61,935 nt of DNA, taken from assembly GCA_041749475.1 (NCBI GenBank), contig JBGTBD010000028.1, positions 1-61,935 on the forward strand, written 5' to 3'. Under the pieces are notes generated by a model. It was not told where the DNA came from. It searched no databases and saw only the letters and a list, made by a program, of their open reading frames with translations. A program made the translations under genes and the position numbers. Source of the stretch: JBGTBD01 sp041749475. Its GTDB lineage: Bacteria; Pseudomonadota; Alphaproteobacteria; Rickettsiales; UBA998. How positions within the stretch are numbered: position 1 is the first letter of the stretch; each line of letters opens with the position of its first letter. Of this stretch, positions 42,478 to 53,069 are shown one piece after another.

Positions 42478-43236
42478 TTACAGCTTGGCCTTGTTCATCA
42501 GCCAGCGATAGAGCGGGAAGGGCAGGGCGGAGAGCAGCTTCATCAGCAGCGTGAAGCGTTTGGGGTAATGGATCTCGAACGCACCGCGCTTCATCCCTTT
42601 TACCGTTTCCCTCGCCGCTTCCTCCACGGAAATCATCATCGGCATCGCGAAATCGTTTTTATCCGTCAGTTGCGTTTTCACGAATCCGGGGCAAACGCGT
42701 TGCACGGTGATGGGGCTGCCGTAAAGCTCCACCGCCAAAATCTCCGCCAGATGATTCACCGCCGCCTTCGTCGTGCCATAGGCATAGGCCTTCGGCAACC
42801 CCCGATACCCCGCGACGCTGCCGAACAGGACGATATGCCCCGCACGCGCTTGCAGCATATGGGGGATGACGTAATCCAGCGCGGTGAACACCCCGCCGAG
42901 ATTGACCGCAAGTGTCTGCTCGATCACCTCATGCTCCAGCGCGGTGACGGGCATCGGCTGGTAATATCCGGCGACGTAGATGAACCCGTCGATCCTCCCC
43001 CAAGTCGCGGTGATATGGTGGAATGCCGCCTCCATCTGCGCACGGTCGGTGACGTCGAGCGGGACGACCAGTGGCGTGATAACGGACTTGCACTGACCCG
43101 CAAGCGCCGCCAGCTTATCCCCGTTACGCGCAGAAAGCGCAAGCGTCACGCCTTCCGCATCCAGTGCCAGCGCCAGCGCATGGCCGATGCCGTCACTCGC
43201 GCCGATGAGCCAGTATTTCTTCCCCCGCAACTCCAT
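42478..43236 (-). CDS. Short-chain dehydrogenase/reductase (end of the seven-gene operon)
   Basis: A 252-residue Rossmann oxidoreductase. The nucleotide loop is IGASDGIGHALALAL, followed by NAG-like VAGYY. The catalytic Ser140 is in LFGSVAG and Tyr153/Lys157 in YGTTK. The substrate is not readable. It starts 1 bp after the DUF3833 gene and is the last gene of the operon that carries the Cfa-type methyltransferase; an SDR at this place is common in related clusters. Confidence 0.88.
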   Translation of the reverse strand: MELRGKKYWLIGASDGIGHALALALDAEGVTLALSARNGDKLAALAGQCKSVITPLVVPLDVTDRAQMEAAFHHITATWGRIDGFIYVAGYYQPMPVTALEHEVIEQTLAVNLGGVFTALDYVIPHMLQARAGHIVLFGSVAGYRGLPKAYAYGTTKAAVNHLAEILAVELYGSPITVQRVCPGFVKTQLTDKNDFAMPMMISVEEAARETVKGMKRGAFEIHYPKRFTLLMKLLSALPFPLYRWLMNKAKL

Positions 43237-43237
43237 G

Positions 43238-43777
43238 TTACGATACTTTCTGGAAGGTGAGGGTAAGCTTGCCGACGGGGATGCCGAACTTCTTCATCGT
43301 CGAGATGTTGAGCAGCGTATCTTCCGTCAAACGATACATCCAATCGTCGAAACTCAGCCGGATGGTGTCACCGCTATCGCGTTTCGCGTCGAGGACGTAG
43401 ACCATCTGCATCGCATTGCCGAACTGTTTGCCCTTCGCCGTACCGACCACATCCCCCGCCGTGCCGGTAAAGTGGTGGTCGTCCTGCATCGTCAACGTCC
43501 ATTCGCGGGAATCGGTGCGCCCGTCACTATATTCGAAGCGTTCTTTCAACGTGCCGACATTACCCTGCCAGCTACAATCCATATAGACGACGAACCGCTT
43601 GGTCACCCGGCCTTTCCAGTCCTGTAACACGCCGCGCGCTTCCACCTTGCCGTTGAAATACTCGCGGACGTCCATCACGGGGGTTTCGTTACGGTAATTT
43701 TCCGGCGTATCGGAACTGCAAGCGGATAAGAACATGGTGTATACTCCTAGCATAATGAGGGTGAGGGATCGTTTCAT
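43238..43777 (-). CDS. DUF3833 family lipoprotein
   Basis: A 179-residue lipoprotein with lipobox LSAC at about residues 17-20. The DUF3833 core is MDVREYFNGKVEARGVLQDWKGRVTKRFVVYMDCSW, then FEYSDGRTDSREWTL and the late FDDWMYRLTEDTLLN. Its function is unknown; it is regularly linked to Cfa/DUF1365/FAD-oxidoreductase operons. The start overlaps the MFS stop (ATGA). Confidence 0.88.
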   Translation of the reverse strand: MKRSLTLIMLGVYTMFLSACSSDTPENYRNETPVMDVREYFNGKVEARGVLQDWKGRVTKRFVVYMDCSWQGNVGTLKERFEYSDGRTDSREWTLTMQDDHHFTGTAGDVVGTAKGKQFGNAMQMVYVLDAKRDSGDTIRLSFDDWMYRLTEDTLLNISTMKKFGIPVGKLTLTFQKVS

Positions 43778-45072
43778 AATGGCTCCTTGCCGGGTGAGGG
43801 GTGGGAAGAAGGCGGCGTAAAATGCTCCAGTTTTTTCCGGGCGAGCAGTGCGAATGCTGCAAGTTTAATAGCGCAGGGAATTCCCGCATAGACGACGGCG
43901 AGCAGAAAGGTCTTATCAGCGACGCTGGTATCCGCCGCCTCGAATTCGGAGACGCCGAGGACAAGGAACGAAAGCCCACCTGCAAGGGCCAACGATAATT
44001 TCGTCAGGAACATCCAGATACCGAAATACGATCCCGATTGTGATTTATCGGTGATGCGGTCACCGAGCATGGAAGGCGGGATGGAGAGGTCGGCCCCGAA
44101 ACAAAAGCCCGACAAAGCGCAGATGATATAGAACTGCAGGATGTCCCCCGTGCCGAGGAATATCGCCCAGAAGAAGACGAGGATGGTGGTGATCATCGAG
44201 AGTTGCCACGTCCGCTGCTTGCCGATGCGCTTGATGAGCATCAACCATAAAGGCAGCCCACCCGCGCCGCAGAGGAAATAAACCATCAGGAAATATCCCG
44301 ATTGCGAAGGCGCGCCCAGCACATGCTGCACGAAGATGAGGAATACCGATGCCGGGATACTGGCCGCCAGCGCGTTGAGGAAAAAGGCGAGGAACAGATA
44401 GCGATTGCCTTCGTCACGGAAGGCTTGCTTGAACTGCGGCAGGAAAGGAACGCTACGTCGCGCAGTATATACGGGCGTCGGCCCGAAACGGTAAGCGATG
44501 ACGGTCGCCGCCACCATTAATACGCCGAACACGGCTGCCAATATCGCATAGCCACTCGCCACGCCATACTGCGCCGCCAACAGGAACGGCAGGATGGATG
44601 CGAGCAATACGCCGAACAGCGACCCCACCTCCCGCGCCGTCGTCAGACGCGATTGTTCGATATAGTCGCCCGACAATTCCGGCGGCAGCCCTTGATAATT
44701 GATGCTGATGAAACTATAGGCGAGATAAGTGATGACAAGCGCAGCGAACAACCATGCGCCAAGCGCCAACCCCTCCAGCGCGGGCGGCATGAACAGCATC
44801 AAAAACCCCACCACCATGAATGGCGCGCCGATGGCGATGAGGCGATAGCGGCTGTGTGCATCCTTGCACCAGCGATCGCTCAGCCAGCCGATGAACGGAT
44901 CTTGCGCGGTGTCGATGAGGCGGCTTAGGAGGATAATAACCCCCACCAGCGTCATCGAAAGTCCTAACTCCTGCGAGTAGAATGTGGGGAAATAGAGATA
45001 CGCGGGCAGGCCTGCGAAGGCGAGGGGAAGCCCCAGAACGGCATAGCTCGCCAGTGCACGCTTATCAAGCAC
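43774..45072 (-). CDS. MFS transporter of the GPH/MelB type
   Basis: A 432-residue protein with about 12 membrane segments. The GPH family segment RLIDTAQDPFIGWLSDRW (about residues 50-67) is clear, and the second half repeats the pattern. The family is best known for cation-sugar symport, but members in this operon context are more likely to move lipids or lipid precursors; that is inference. It overlaps the chalcone-isomerase-like gene by 8 nt. Confidence 0.87.
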   Translation of the reverse strand: MLDKRALASYAVLGLPLAFAGLPAYLYFPTFYSQELGLSMTLVGVIILLSRLIDTAQDPFIGWLSDRWCKDAHSRYRLIAIGAPFMVVGFLMLFMPPALEGLALGAWLFAALVITYLAYSFISINYQGLPPELSGDYIEQSRLTTAREVGSLFGVLLASILPFLLAAQYGVASGYAILAAVFGVLMVAATVIAYRFGPTPVYTARRSVPFLPQFKQAFRDEGNRYLFLAFFLNALAASIPASVFLIFVQHVLGAPSQSGYFLMVYFLCGAGGLPLWLMLIKRIGKQRTWQLSMITTILVFFWAIFLGTGDILQFYIICALSGFCFGADLSIPPSMLGDRITDKSQSGSYFGIWMFLTKLSLALAGGLSFLVLGVSEFEAADTSVADKTFLLAVVYAGIPCAIKLAAFALLARKKLEHFTPPSSHPSPGKEPL

Positions 45073-45595
45073 GGCTATTTTTCACCAGTGTGTTACGGAT
45101 ATCCGGGTATTCGCTTTTGGGCGTCAGCCAGATGTCGAGGAACCGACGCGCGAGCGTTAAGTCGGTGACTGTGCCGCGCAAAGCGCCGTTGAAATAAAGC
45201 TGCATATCCTTCCCCGGCGCATAGACCGCGGTGAGACTATCTCCTGTTTTCACATTGGGGAAAAGGCGCGTGAAGGTGGCAAGATACTCCTTTTGTTCCT
45301 CGGGGGTGAGGGTGTGATATTTTTCGATTTCATCGACCGATCGCTCGGCGATATCTTCACCCTCAATGGAGGTGTCATAAATAAGGCGCAATGCGAACGG
45401 CGCGTCGTATGACCATTGTTCGGCATCCGTGTACAGCTCGATGTCATACACCTTGAACATCAACATGCGGAAACTGGCCGTGCTGTAAGGCGCGGTCTCG
45501 GTGAAGTGTGCTTTCACTTCTGGCGGCGCGGCATGTGCTGTTCCTGAAATCAGACCCAGCGACATCACGGTATATAAAAACAAAAGTTTACGCAT
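45065..45595 (-). CDS. Chalcone-isomerase-like periplasmic protein
   Basis: A 176-residue exported protein with a signal peptide ending at about AHA-AP (residue 22). The chalcone isomerase-like domain is visible as FRMLMFKVYDIELYTD, ALRLIYDTSIEGEDIAERSVDEIEKY and LFPNVKTGDSLTAVYAPGKDMQLYFNG. Bacterial members of this fold usually bind fatty acids or related ligands rather than act on chalcones. It overlaps both neighbours by 8 nt. Confidence 0.85.
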   Translation of the reverse strand: MRKLLFLYTVMSLGLISGTAHAAPPEVKAHFTETAPYSTASFRMLMFKVYDIELYTDAEQWSYDAPFALRLIYDTSIEGEDIAERSVDEIEKYHTLTPEEQKEYLATFTRLFPNVKTGDSLTAVYAPGKDMQLYFNGALRGTVTDLTLARRFLDIWLTPKSEYPDIRNTLVKNSRA

Positions 45596-46784
45596 GGGCG
45601 TGACTCATTTTGAATTGTACCACATCGGTGCGTCCAGTGGCGAAGCCTGACATACAATAGGCCATGTAAAATCTCCATTTGCGGATGAATTCATCACGGT
45701 AGCCCAGCGCGCGGATGTCTTTCACCCTATCGTCGAACCGCTGTAGCCATTCTCCGAGAGTGCGGTCATAATCCTTGCCGAAGGCGAACGTATCGGTCAC
45801 TTCCAGCCCCGCGTGGCATGCCTCTTCGGTAAACCGCTCTTTAGAAGGCAGCATCCCGCCGGGGAAGATATGTCGGCGGATGAAGTCCCCCCGCTTTCGA
45901 TACGCATCAAACACCGCATCATCAATGGTGATGGTTTGTACCATTGCGGTTCCGAGATGCGACAGCCTGTCCTTCACCGTCTTGAAGAACTGTGGCCAGT
46001 AATGCTCACCCACCGCCTCGAACATCTCGATGGAGACGATATGGTCATACAACCCCCGCTCGTCACGGTAATCACGCACGGCGATTTCCGTGCTGTTTCC
46101 ATGCCCGGCGTTCGCCATGCGCCGGGTGGCATATTCGGCCTGCGCGTCCGAAATGGTGAGGCCCGTCACGTTAAACCCGTTACTCGCCGCGCGGTCGCAA
46201 AACCCGCCCCACCCGCAGCCGATCTCCAGCACATGGCCGGGATCGCCCAGCTCATCGAGGATGCGCTGATACTTATCCGTTTGCGCACGCTCCAGTGGTT
46301 TGGCCTGCTCGCCATAGATGGCGCTGGAGTAGCTCATCGTCTCATCCAGCCAGAGTTGATAGAACTGGTTGCCGAGGTCGTAATGCGAGAAGATATTGCG
46401 CTTGCTGCCCTGTTTGGTATTGCGATGCCGCACTGCGAAGCAGTTGAACAGAAAGCGGTGCATCAAATTGCCGGTGAAGATGCCGCCTAGCGTCTCCACG
46501 TTCATCGCCAGTAATTTCAGCAGCGCCGCGATGTCATCCGAGTCCCAATGCCCCTCAATATAGCTTTCGCCGAACCCGATATCCCCCTCATGCAAAACGC
46601 GCGTGAACATCTCCGCATCGCGGATGGTGATATCCGCATTCGGCCCCACCATCTCCCCGCGGAAGGAGTGAAGACTACCATCCGGCAACCGAAGATCCAG
46701 CGACCCGTATTTCAACTTTTCCAGCCGCGCCAATACCAGCGACTGGGAGGAGACGCCTCCGCTCAATAACTGCAGCATATTCAT
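45588..46784 (-). CDS. Cyclopropane-fatty-acyl-phospholipid synthase family methyltransferase
   Basis: SAM-dependent enzyme that alkylates the double bond of membrane fatty acyl chains. The 398-residue protein has the family segments GDIGFGESYIEGHWDSDD, SHYDLGNQFYQLWLDETMSYSSAIY, VLEIGCGWGGFCDRAA (SAM site), DYRDERGLYDHIVSIEMFEAVGEHYW and FIRRHIFPGGMLPS. It may make a cyclopropane ring or a methyl branch; homologues in such operons have been tied to modified and furan fatty acids. It overlaps DUF1365 by ATGA. Confidence 0.92.
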   Translation of the reverse strand: MNMLQLLSGGVSSQSLVLARLEKLKYGSLDLRLPDGSLHSFRGEMVGPNADITIRDAEMFTRVLHEGDIGFGESYIEGHWDSDDIAALLKLLAMNVETLGGIFTGNLMHRFLFNCFAVRHRNTKQGSKRNIFSHYDLGNQFYQLWLDETMSYSSAIYGEQAKPLERAQTDKYQRILDELGDPGHVLEIGCGWGGFCDRAASNGFNVTGLTISDAQAEYATRRMANAGHGNSTEIAVRDYRDERGLYDHIVSIEMFEAVGEHYWPQFFKTVKDRLSHLGTAMVQTITIDDAVFDAYRKRGDFIRRHIFPGGMLPSKERFTEEACHAGLEVTDTFAFGKDYDRTLGEWLQRFDDRVKDIRALGYRDEFIRKWRFYMAYCMSGFATGRTDVVQFKMSHAHA

Positions 46785-47545
46785 CGCGTGACCTCGTCAG
46801 ACGGGGGAGTGGGTTTAGGGACGTACTTAATTTTCTTTGCCAGCAACCGGATAGCTTCAAAATGAATAAGACCGATAACCTTGAGCGTCATCATTGGATA
46901 CCGGAAAAAGACCTTGAGCAGAAATCCATCTGTTAATGGCTCACGCTTCCCGGCAACTGAGGTCTGCAACATTTCCCCTTCCTCGGTTTCGTAATCGATC
47001 CACACACCGACCCGTTCCTCGCCATAGGCAAAACGAAAACGATACTCCCCCCGCACCTCCATGAAGGGAGACACGTGGAAGACTTTTTTCGAGGTAAACC
47101 AGTCGTTTTGTGTCATTGGTCGTTGATCCTCGTGGGCGATGAGATAGCAGTGCCGTTCGCCGAACGTGTTGTGTACTTCGGCGAGTACGGCACGAAGGTT
47201 ACCTGACTTATCGAGACAAAACCAGAAACTGACCGGATTGAAGGCATACCCCAGCACCCGCGGGTGCGTCATCAGCACCACTTCGCCATCGGCAGACTCG
47301 ATGTTAAACTTCTGTAATATAGTGCCAATCCACGTATCCAGCGCCGATCCGTCGCAGGGGCCGTGATCTTTGTTATAAAAAGCGAAAGGCCGCCATCTTT
47401 CCACACCGAACAAGGGGGATTTCAGCTTGAGCAACGCGCTTAAGGGAAAGCATATATAATACACGTGATACCGAAAGCGATGCTCCCGCGGCCGGAGCCG
47501 TTTATGCATTACCTGCGCGACGAGCCCCCCGTTTATTATTGCCAC
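46781..47545 (-). CDS. DUF1365 family protein
   Basis: A 254-residue protein with the DUF1365 pattern: VMHKRLRPREHRFRYHVYYICFPL near the N-terminus, HPRVLGYAFNPVSFWFCLDKSG, EVHNTFGERHCYLI, KVFHVSPFM and a C-terminal membrane-proximal helix. The function is unknown; it is nearly always found between the FAD oxidoreductase and the Cfa-type methyltransferase, as here. It overlaps the upstream gene by 10 nt. Confidence 0.9.
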   Translation of the reverse strand: MAIINGGLVAQVMHKRLRPREHRFRYHVYYICFPLSALLKLKSPLFGVERWRPFAFYNKDHGPCDGSALDTWIGTILQKFNIESADGEVVLMTHPRVLGYAFNPVSFWFCLDKSGNLRAVLAEVHNTFGERHCYLIAHEDQRPMTQNDWFTSKKVFHVSPFMEVRGEYRFRFAYGEERVGVWIDYETEEGEMLQTSVAGKREPLTDGFLLKVFFRYPMMTLKVIGLIHFEAIRLLAKKIKYVPKPTPPSDEVTR

Positions 47546-48795
47546 GGCGCGTATATCCCCATCCCGTTGGCCATATCGATAGCGGAGCGGAGCGCGTCCT
47601 CATGGAACCCATACCCATGATAACTGCCGCAGTACCATGTCCTGTTCTTCCCCTGCAGTCCCGGAAGCAGGTGTTGCGCGTTTAATGCGGATTGGTCCAT
47701 CACCGGATGATGGTAGATATACCGTCCGAATACCTTGGAAGGCTCAGGCGCATGGGAGGGGTTGAGCGTCACGAACAGCGGGTAGCGTGGGTCGATATGC
47801 TGCAGCCGGTTCATCCAATAGGTAACTGCGATAGGGCTATTGTCTCCCTGCCCGGCTTCTTTCAGATAGACCCAGCTCGCCCATGCTTTCTTTCGCTGTG
47901 GCATGAAACTCGTGTCATGATGGAGGATCGCCTCGTTCGCCTGATAGCGGAATGCACCGAGGATGGAGAGTTCCTCCTTGGTGATGTCGCTGATCAGGTT
48001 CACCGCCTCATCCCCATGCGTGGCGATGACGACTCCGTCGAACCGCCGCCTGTCTCCACGCGCATCTTCGATGATGACGCCGTTAGGCTGGCGGATGATG
48101 TTGCGCACCTCGTTGTTCAGCATGATATTACCCTGAAACGGGGCGATGAGCTTTTTCACATATTCCCGGCTGCCGCCCTTTACCGTATACCATGGCGGGC
48201 GATTCTTGATCTGGATCAGCCCGTGATTGCGGAAGAATCGCACAAAACTTTTGGCTGGGAATTTCAGTATTTGATCAGGCGGGCAACTCCATATCGCCCC
48301 CGCCATCGGGAGCAGATAATACTGACGGAAATACTGTCCCATTTTCAACCGATCAAGCAACGTGCCGAGGGTGATGTCCTCGTCACTTTCCAGCACGTCC
48401 ACCGCATGACGGTTGAACCGCATCACGTCGTAGATCATCTTGTGATAGAAAGGATTGAGCCAGAGCGAGGGCTGCGCAAACATCTGCGCCATGCTGCTGC
48501 CGCAATACTCCAGATTACCCCGGTTAATGCTGACACCGAAGGACATGTCGGTAGGGGTGGTTTCCACTGCGAGATGGGCGAATAATGCCTTAAGATGAGG
48601 GTAGGTTGCGTGGTTATAGACGATGAAGCCCGTATCCACCGCGATGGGCGTCCCGAAATAATCCACGTCCACCGTATGCGAGTGCCCGCCGATATGCGTG
48701 TTCTTTTCATAGACGCACACGTCATGTTCGCGTGAGAGCAACCACGCCGCAGCCATGCCTGCGATTCCTGTCCCGACTATTGCGAATGAACTCAT
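47536..48795 (-). CDS. FAD-dependent amine-oxidase-like oxidoreductase
   Basis: A 419-residue flavoprotein. The dinucleotide loop is FAIVGTGIAGMAAAWLL with a following VYEKNTHIGGHSHTVDVDYFGTPIAVDTGFIVYN, the family signature. The C-terminal FAD segment is near RTWYCGSYHGYGFHEDALRSAI. It resembles NAD(P)-binding amine oxidase/desaturase-like proteins that introduce or move double bonds in lipids; the exact reaction is unknown. It is first in the seven-gene operon. The region 48796-48949 upstream holds the operon promoter and no gene. Confidence 0.9.
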   Translation of the reverse strand: MSSFAIVGTGIAGMAAAWLLSREHDVCVYEKNTHIGGHSHTVDVDYFGTPIAVDTGFIVYNHATYPHLKALFAHLAVETTPTDMSFGVSINRGNLEYCGSSMAQMFAQPSLWLNPFYHKMIYDVMRFNRHAVDVLESDEDITLGTLLDRLKMGQYFRQYYLLPMAGAIWSCPPDQILKFPAKSFVRFFRNHGLIQIKNRPPWYTVKGGSREYVKKLIAPFQGNIMLNNEVRNIIRQPNGVIIEDARGDRRRFDGVVIATHGDEAVNLISDITKEELSILGAFRYQANEAILHHDTSFMPQRKKAWASWVYLKEAGQGDNSPIAVTYWMNRLQHIDPRYPLFVTLNPSHAPEPSKVFGRYIYHHPVMDQSALNAQHLLPGLQGKNRTWYCGSYHGYGFHEDALRSAIDMANGMGIYAPWQ

Positions 48796-48949
48796 GAAGA
48801 GGTGACCATCTATTTCTTAAGGTGAGGGGGCGGCCTTTATAGAAGCTTAAGTTAAGGAGTATGCCGTAAATTATCGAGGTGTGCATACCACTAAAGCATG
48901 CTGTTCGTCCTCACATCACCTTGAGTTACAAAGCGGCAAGAAAAAGTGC

Positions 48950-49342
48950 TTAAGCTGCGATTTTCATCATATCGGGCAAGCTGGAAGAGACTTTCATCGC
49001 CATCACGTCGCCACAGCTTTGGGCGATGTGATCCACCAGCAGGTTGGCGAGCGCCGTCATCTGCACGGTATTCAGCCCGGAGCTAAGGAGCAGGCCTAAA
49101 GCATTGATATTACGTGTCTTATTTCCCATAATGCTGGCGACCATGGGCAACAGGCTCTGCTCAGACCCGTTCCAGTCGGCCGAGAACAGGGATTCGGAAT
49201 CCGGTAGCAGGCGCAGTAATTGCGCATATTCCTGCGGTTTCAGGTTCTGGCGCAGGATGGAGAATAATCCACCCAATGCTTTGCGGATATCCGCTTCGGG
49301 CGAGTTCAGATGGGCGCTGGTGGTGCGGATAAACGATTGCAT
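48950..49342 (-). CDS. Small helical protein of unknown function
   Basis: 130 residues, not recognised with certainty. It is all-helical with the core IRKALGGLFSILRQNLKPQEYAQLLRLLPDSESLF, reminiscent of small DUF2267/DUF2780-type domains. There is no signal peptide. The ATG at 49342 has AGGAGA 5 nt upstream, a strong site; the 49 open codons before it are ignored. It diverges from the gene at 49578. Confidence 0.7.
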   Translation of the reverse strand: MQSFIRTTSAHLNSPEADIRKALGGLFSILRQNLKPQEYAQLLRLLPDSESLFSADWNGSEQSLLPMVASIMGNKTRNINALGLLLSSGLNTVQMTALANLLVDHIAQSCGDVMAMKVSSSLPDMMKIAA

Positions 49343-49522
49343 GGGATTCTCCTGTGGGAAATTCGCATACAATGAATCCCGGTTCAGCGCAAGCGGGTTT
49401 TTCTTAATATTCGCGCTTAAGTCACTATAACCTATAGAAAATGAGATATAAGTGACAGGGTGTATGGCAGCGGAATATCTCAAGTTCACAGAAATGTCAT
49501 ACCATTCGTCCCCGCTTCGCGG

Positions 49523-49562
49523 TACAATGTTACAATGGATAAACTGTCATTATATTACAATG
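49523..49562. repeat. Three TACAATG heptamers in the divergent gap
   Basis: TACAATG occurs at 49523-49529, 49531-49537 and 49556-49562, spaced 8 and 25 bp start to start. All lie within 55 bp upstream of the gene at 49578. Directly repeated sites could bind a regulator. The -10-like character of the sequence could also mean overlapping promoters. Confidence 0.35.
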
Positions 49563-49577
49563 CCGTAAGAGCGCGCC

Positions 49578-50213
49578 ATGGCTAAGATGGACGATGTCAC
49601 CGGCCTTCGCTCCGAGATCCGTGGTTCCGGCCCGGTGGGGGAAGGTGCGCAACGGAATTATCTCGACCCGTCGCTGATCCCGCTGAAAATTGATGGGCAG
49701 AGCGAATACCGCATGACGCGCGAAGGCGCGCTTTCCGCCGCCAAGTTCTTCGGTGTGGTGACGGGGCTGGCAGGGGCGGCGATAGGAACTATTACGCGGT
49801 ACGCGTTTAGCGAGCGTTTCAAGAATGCACCTAAACTTGCTGCCATCGGCGGCGGTATCGGCTTGGTCGTCGGCAGCCTCTTCGGCTACCATGTCGGCAA
49901 GAAGGTAGTTAAAGAACATATCCGCGCCGCCAGAAATGCCATTGACCACGGAGAAGTACCTCTCGACATCCTGCCCGGCCAATCCATGCTGGAACCCAAA
50001 CCGCCGCTGGTTGACCCGGTCGCCCAGAGTGAGAAATTACCTGTGGGTATGACGACGACGACCATCAAGGAACCCGCCGCCGCCGTTCCTTCCGTGTCTG
50101 CCGATGCGATGCTGACCGACTCGCCCACCCCGACCACGACCGTTTCCGCGGCGCTGGACCATGCGCATCTCGCCGCCCATGCACCGGAACAAATCACGCA
50201 CCCCGAGCGCTGA
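49578..50213 (+). CDS. Protein with glycine-zipper-like membrane hairpin, unknown function
   Basis: A 211-residue protein, not recognised. Residues 55-75 and 88-108 are Gly/Ala-rich hydrophobic helices (FFGVVTGLAGAAIGTIT and LAAIGGGIGLVVGSLFGYHVGKK), like glycine-zipper hairpins. The N-terminus is polar. The C-terminal 80 residues are Pro/Thr/Ala-rich and probably disordered, with many His at the end. No cleavable signal. AAGAG lies upstream of the ATG. It is followed by two more small plus-strand genes. Confidence 0.7.
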   Translation: MAKMDDVTGLRSEIRGSGPVGEGAQRNYLDPSLIPLKIDGQSEYRMTREGALSAAKFFGVVTGLAGAAIGTITRYAFSERFKNAPKLAAIGGGIGLVVGSLFGYHVGKKVVKEHIRAARNAIDHGEVPLDILPGQSMLEPKPPLVDPVAQSEKLPVGMTTTTIKEPAAAVPSVSADAMLTDSPTPTTTVSAALDHAHLAAHAPEQITHPER

Positions 50214-50281
50214 GCCCCCTTTCCCCTTTAGCTTTCACCCCACATCCGGTATAACGACATAATGCTATGTCAGGAGCGACT

Positions 50282-50398
50282 ATGGGTGTCACAGCAGAAA
50301 AGGCGCAAGTCAAAAGCGCCGTCCGCAGCGTCGGCAGCCAGATCGGTCATGAAGTGGGTCATGCATGGTTGCGCGGCATTCTAGGTTCATTGAAATAG
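50282..50398 (+). CDS. 38-residue protein resembling the C-terminal tail of HerA-like (DUF853) ATPases
   Basis: A very short frame with AGGAG 5 nt before the ATG. It encodes MGVTAEKAQVKSA followed by RSVGSQIGHEVGHAWLRGIL and GSLK. The second half looks like the amphipathic RxxGxQIGRxIxRGxLGSL end of DUF853 HerA/YjgR-like ATPases, but the ATPase itself is absent here. It may be a free-standing tail peptide or a remnant. The next gene starts 8 bp later with its own AGGAG. Confidence 0.6.
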   Translation: MGVTAEKAQVKSAVRSVGSQIGHEVGHAWLRGILGSLK

Positions 50399-50406
50399 GA
50401 GTTTTT

Positions 50407-51045
50407 ATGCGTTTTATTGTTGCTCTGATGATGCTTGTATTCGCCCCCCTCGCCAATGCAGCGGATGCGTCATTTCCTGCGGGTACTCCTATCCTGACGG
50501 AAGTGAAGGATTTTTGTGGGGCGGATGGATTTATCGCTTTCCTTGCGACCAAGGACAACAAGCCGGTCGCCTACATCGTACAGACCAGCAAGGCAGGACT
50601 GATGCAAAAAACCGTGGAACTCACCATGCACGAGCATTCCGGGATATATTGCACAGATAAAACGGTAGAATTAGTCGGTATTGAGAAGGAGGGAGATTCG
50701 CGATATTCCGTCCTCTTCTATGACGTCATCGACAACACCAGTCTGGTGAAAAAGATTCTTCTCGATACGGATTCCGACCCCACTATGCTGGCATTATATC
50801 GTCAGGATTATGACCATATTGTTGCAGGTAACTATCTCACCAAACGCCTGAACGGAACCATCCACTTCAACTCATGCTGCGACACCCGGCTGGAGTTAGA
50901 AGTCCACAACATCCTAACCGAAAAGAGCGGGAAACTCCATTCCCAGCATTGGCAGGAAGTGAACTACATCGAAACCCCAACGGGCCGCGTGCTGAATCAC
51001 CTTCTCATCGCGAAAAAAGAAGCATTTGTAGCTCACGCTGATTGA
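50407..51045 (+). CDS. Secreted protein of unknown function
   Basis: 212 residues. A signal peptide ends at about ANA-AD (residue 18-19). The mature part looks mostly beta and has four Cys (in DFCGADG, IYCTDKT and SCCDTR), which could form disulfides in the periplasm. It is not matched to a family. The ATG at 50407 has AGGAG upstream; the 14 codons before it lie in the preceding small gene. It converges on acs. Confidence 0.7.
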   Translation: MRFIVALMMLVFAPLANAADASFPAGTPILTEVKDFCGADGFIAFLATKDNKPVAYIVQTSKAGLMQKTVELTMHEHSGIYCTDKTVELVGIEKEGDSRYSVLFYDVIDNTSLVKKILLDTDSDPTMLALYRQDYDHIVAGNYLTKRLNGTIHFNSCCDTRLELEVHNILTEKSGKLHSQHWQEVNYIETPTGRVLNHLLIAKKEAFVAHAD

Positions 51046-51061
51046 AATAGCTCAGAAAAAA

Positions 51062-53017
<1,956 letters not shown>

Positions 53018-53069
53018 GACGATGTTTCCTTGTCATTTCAGTTGAGCTGGGAACAAAGAGGTAGAAAAA

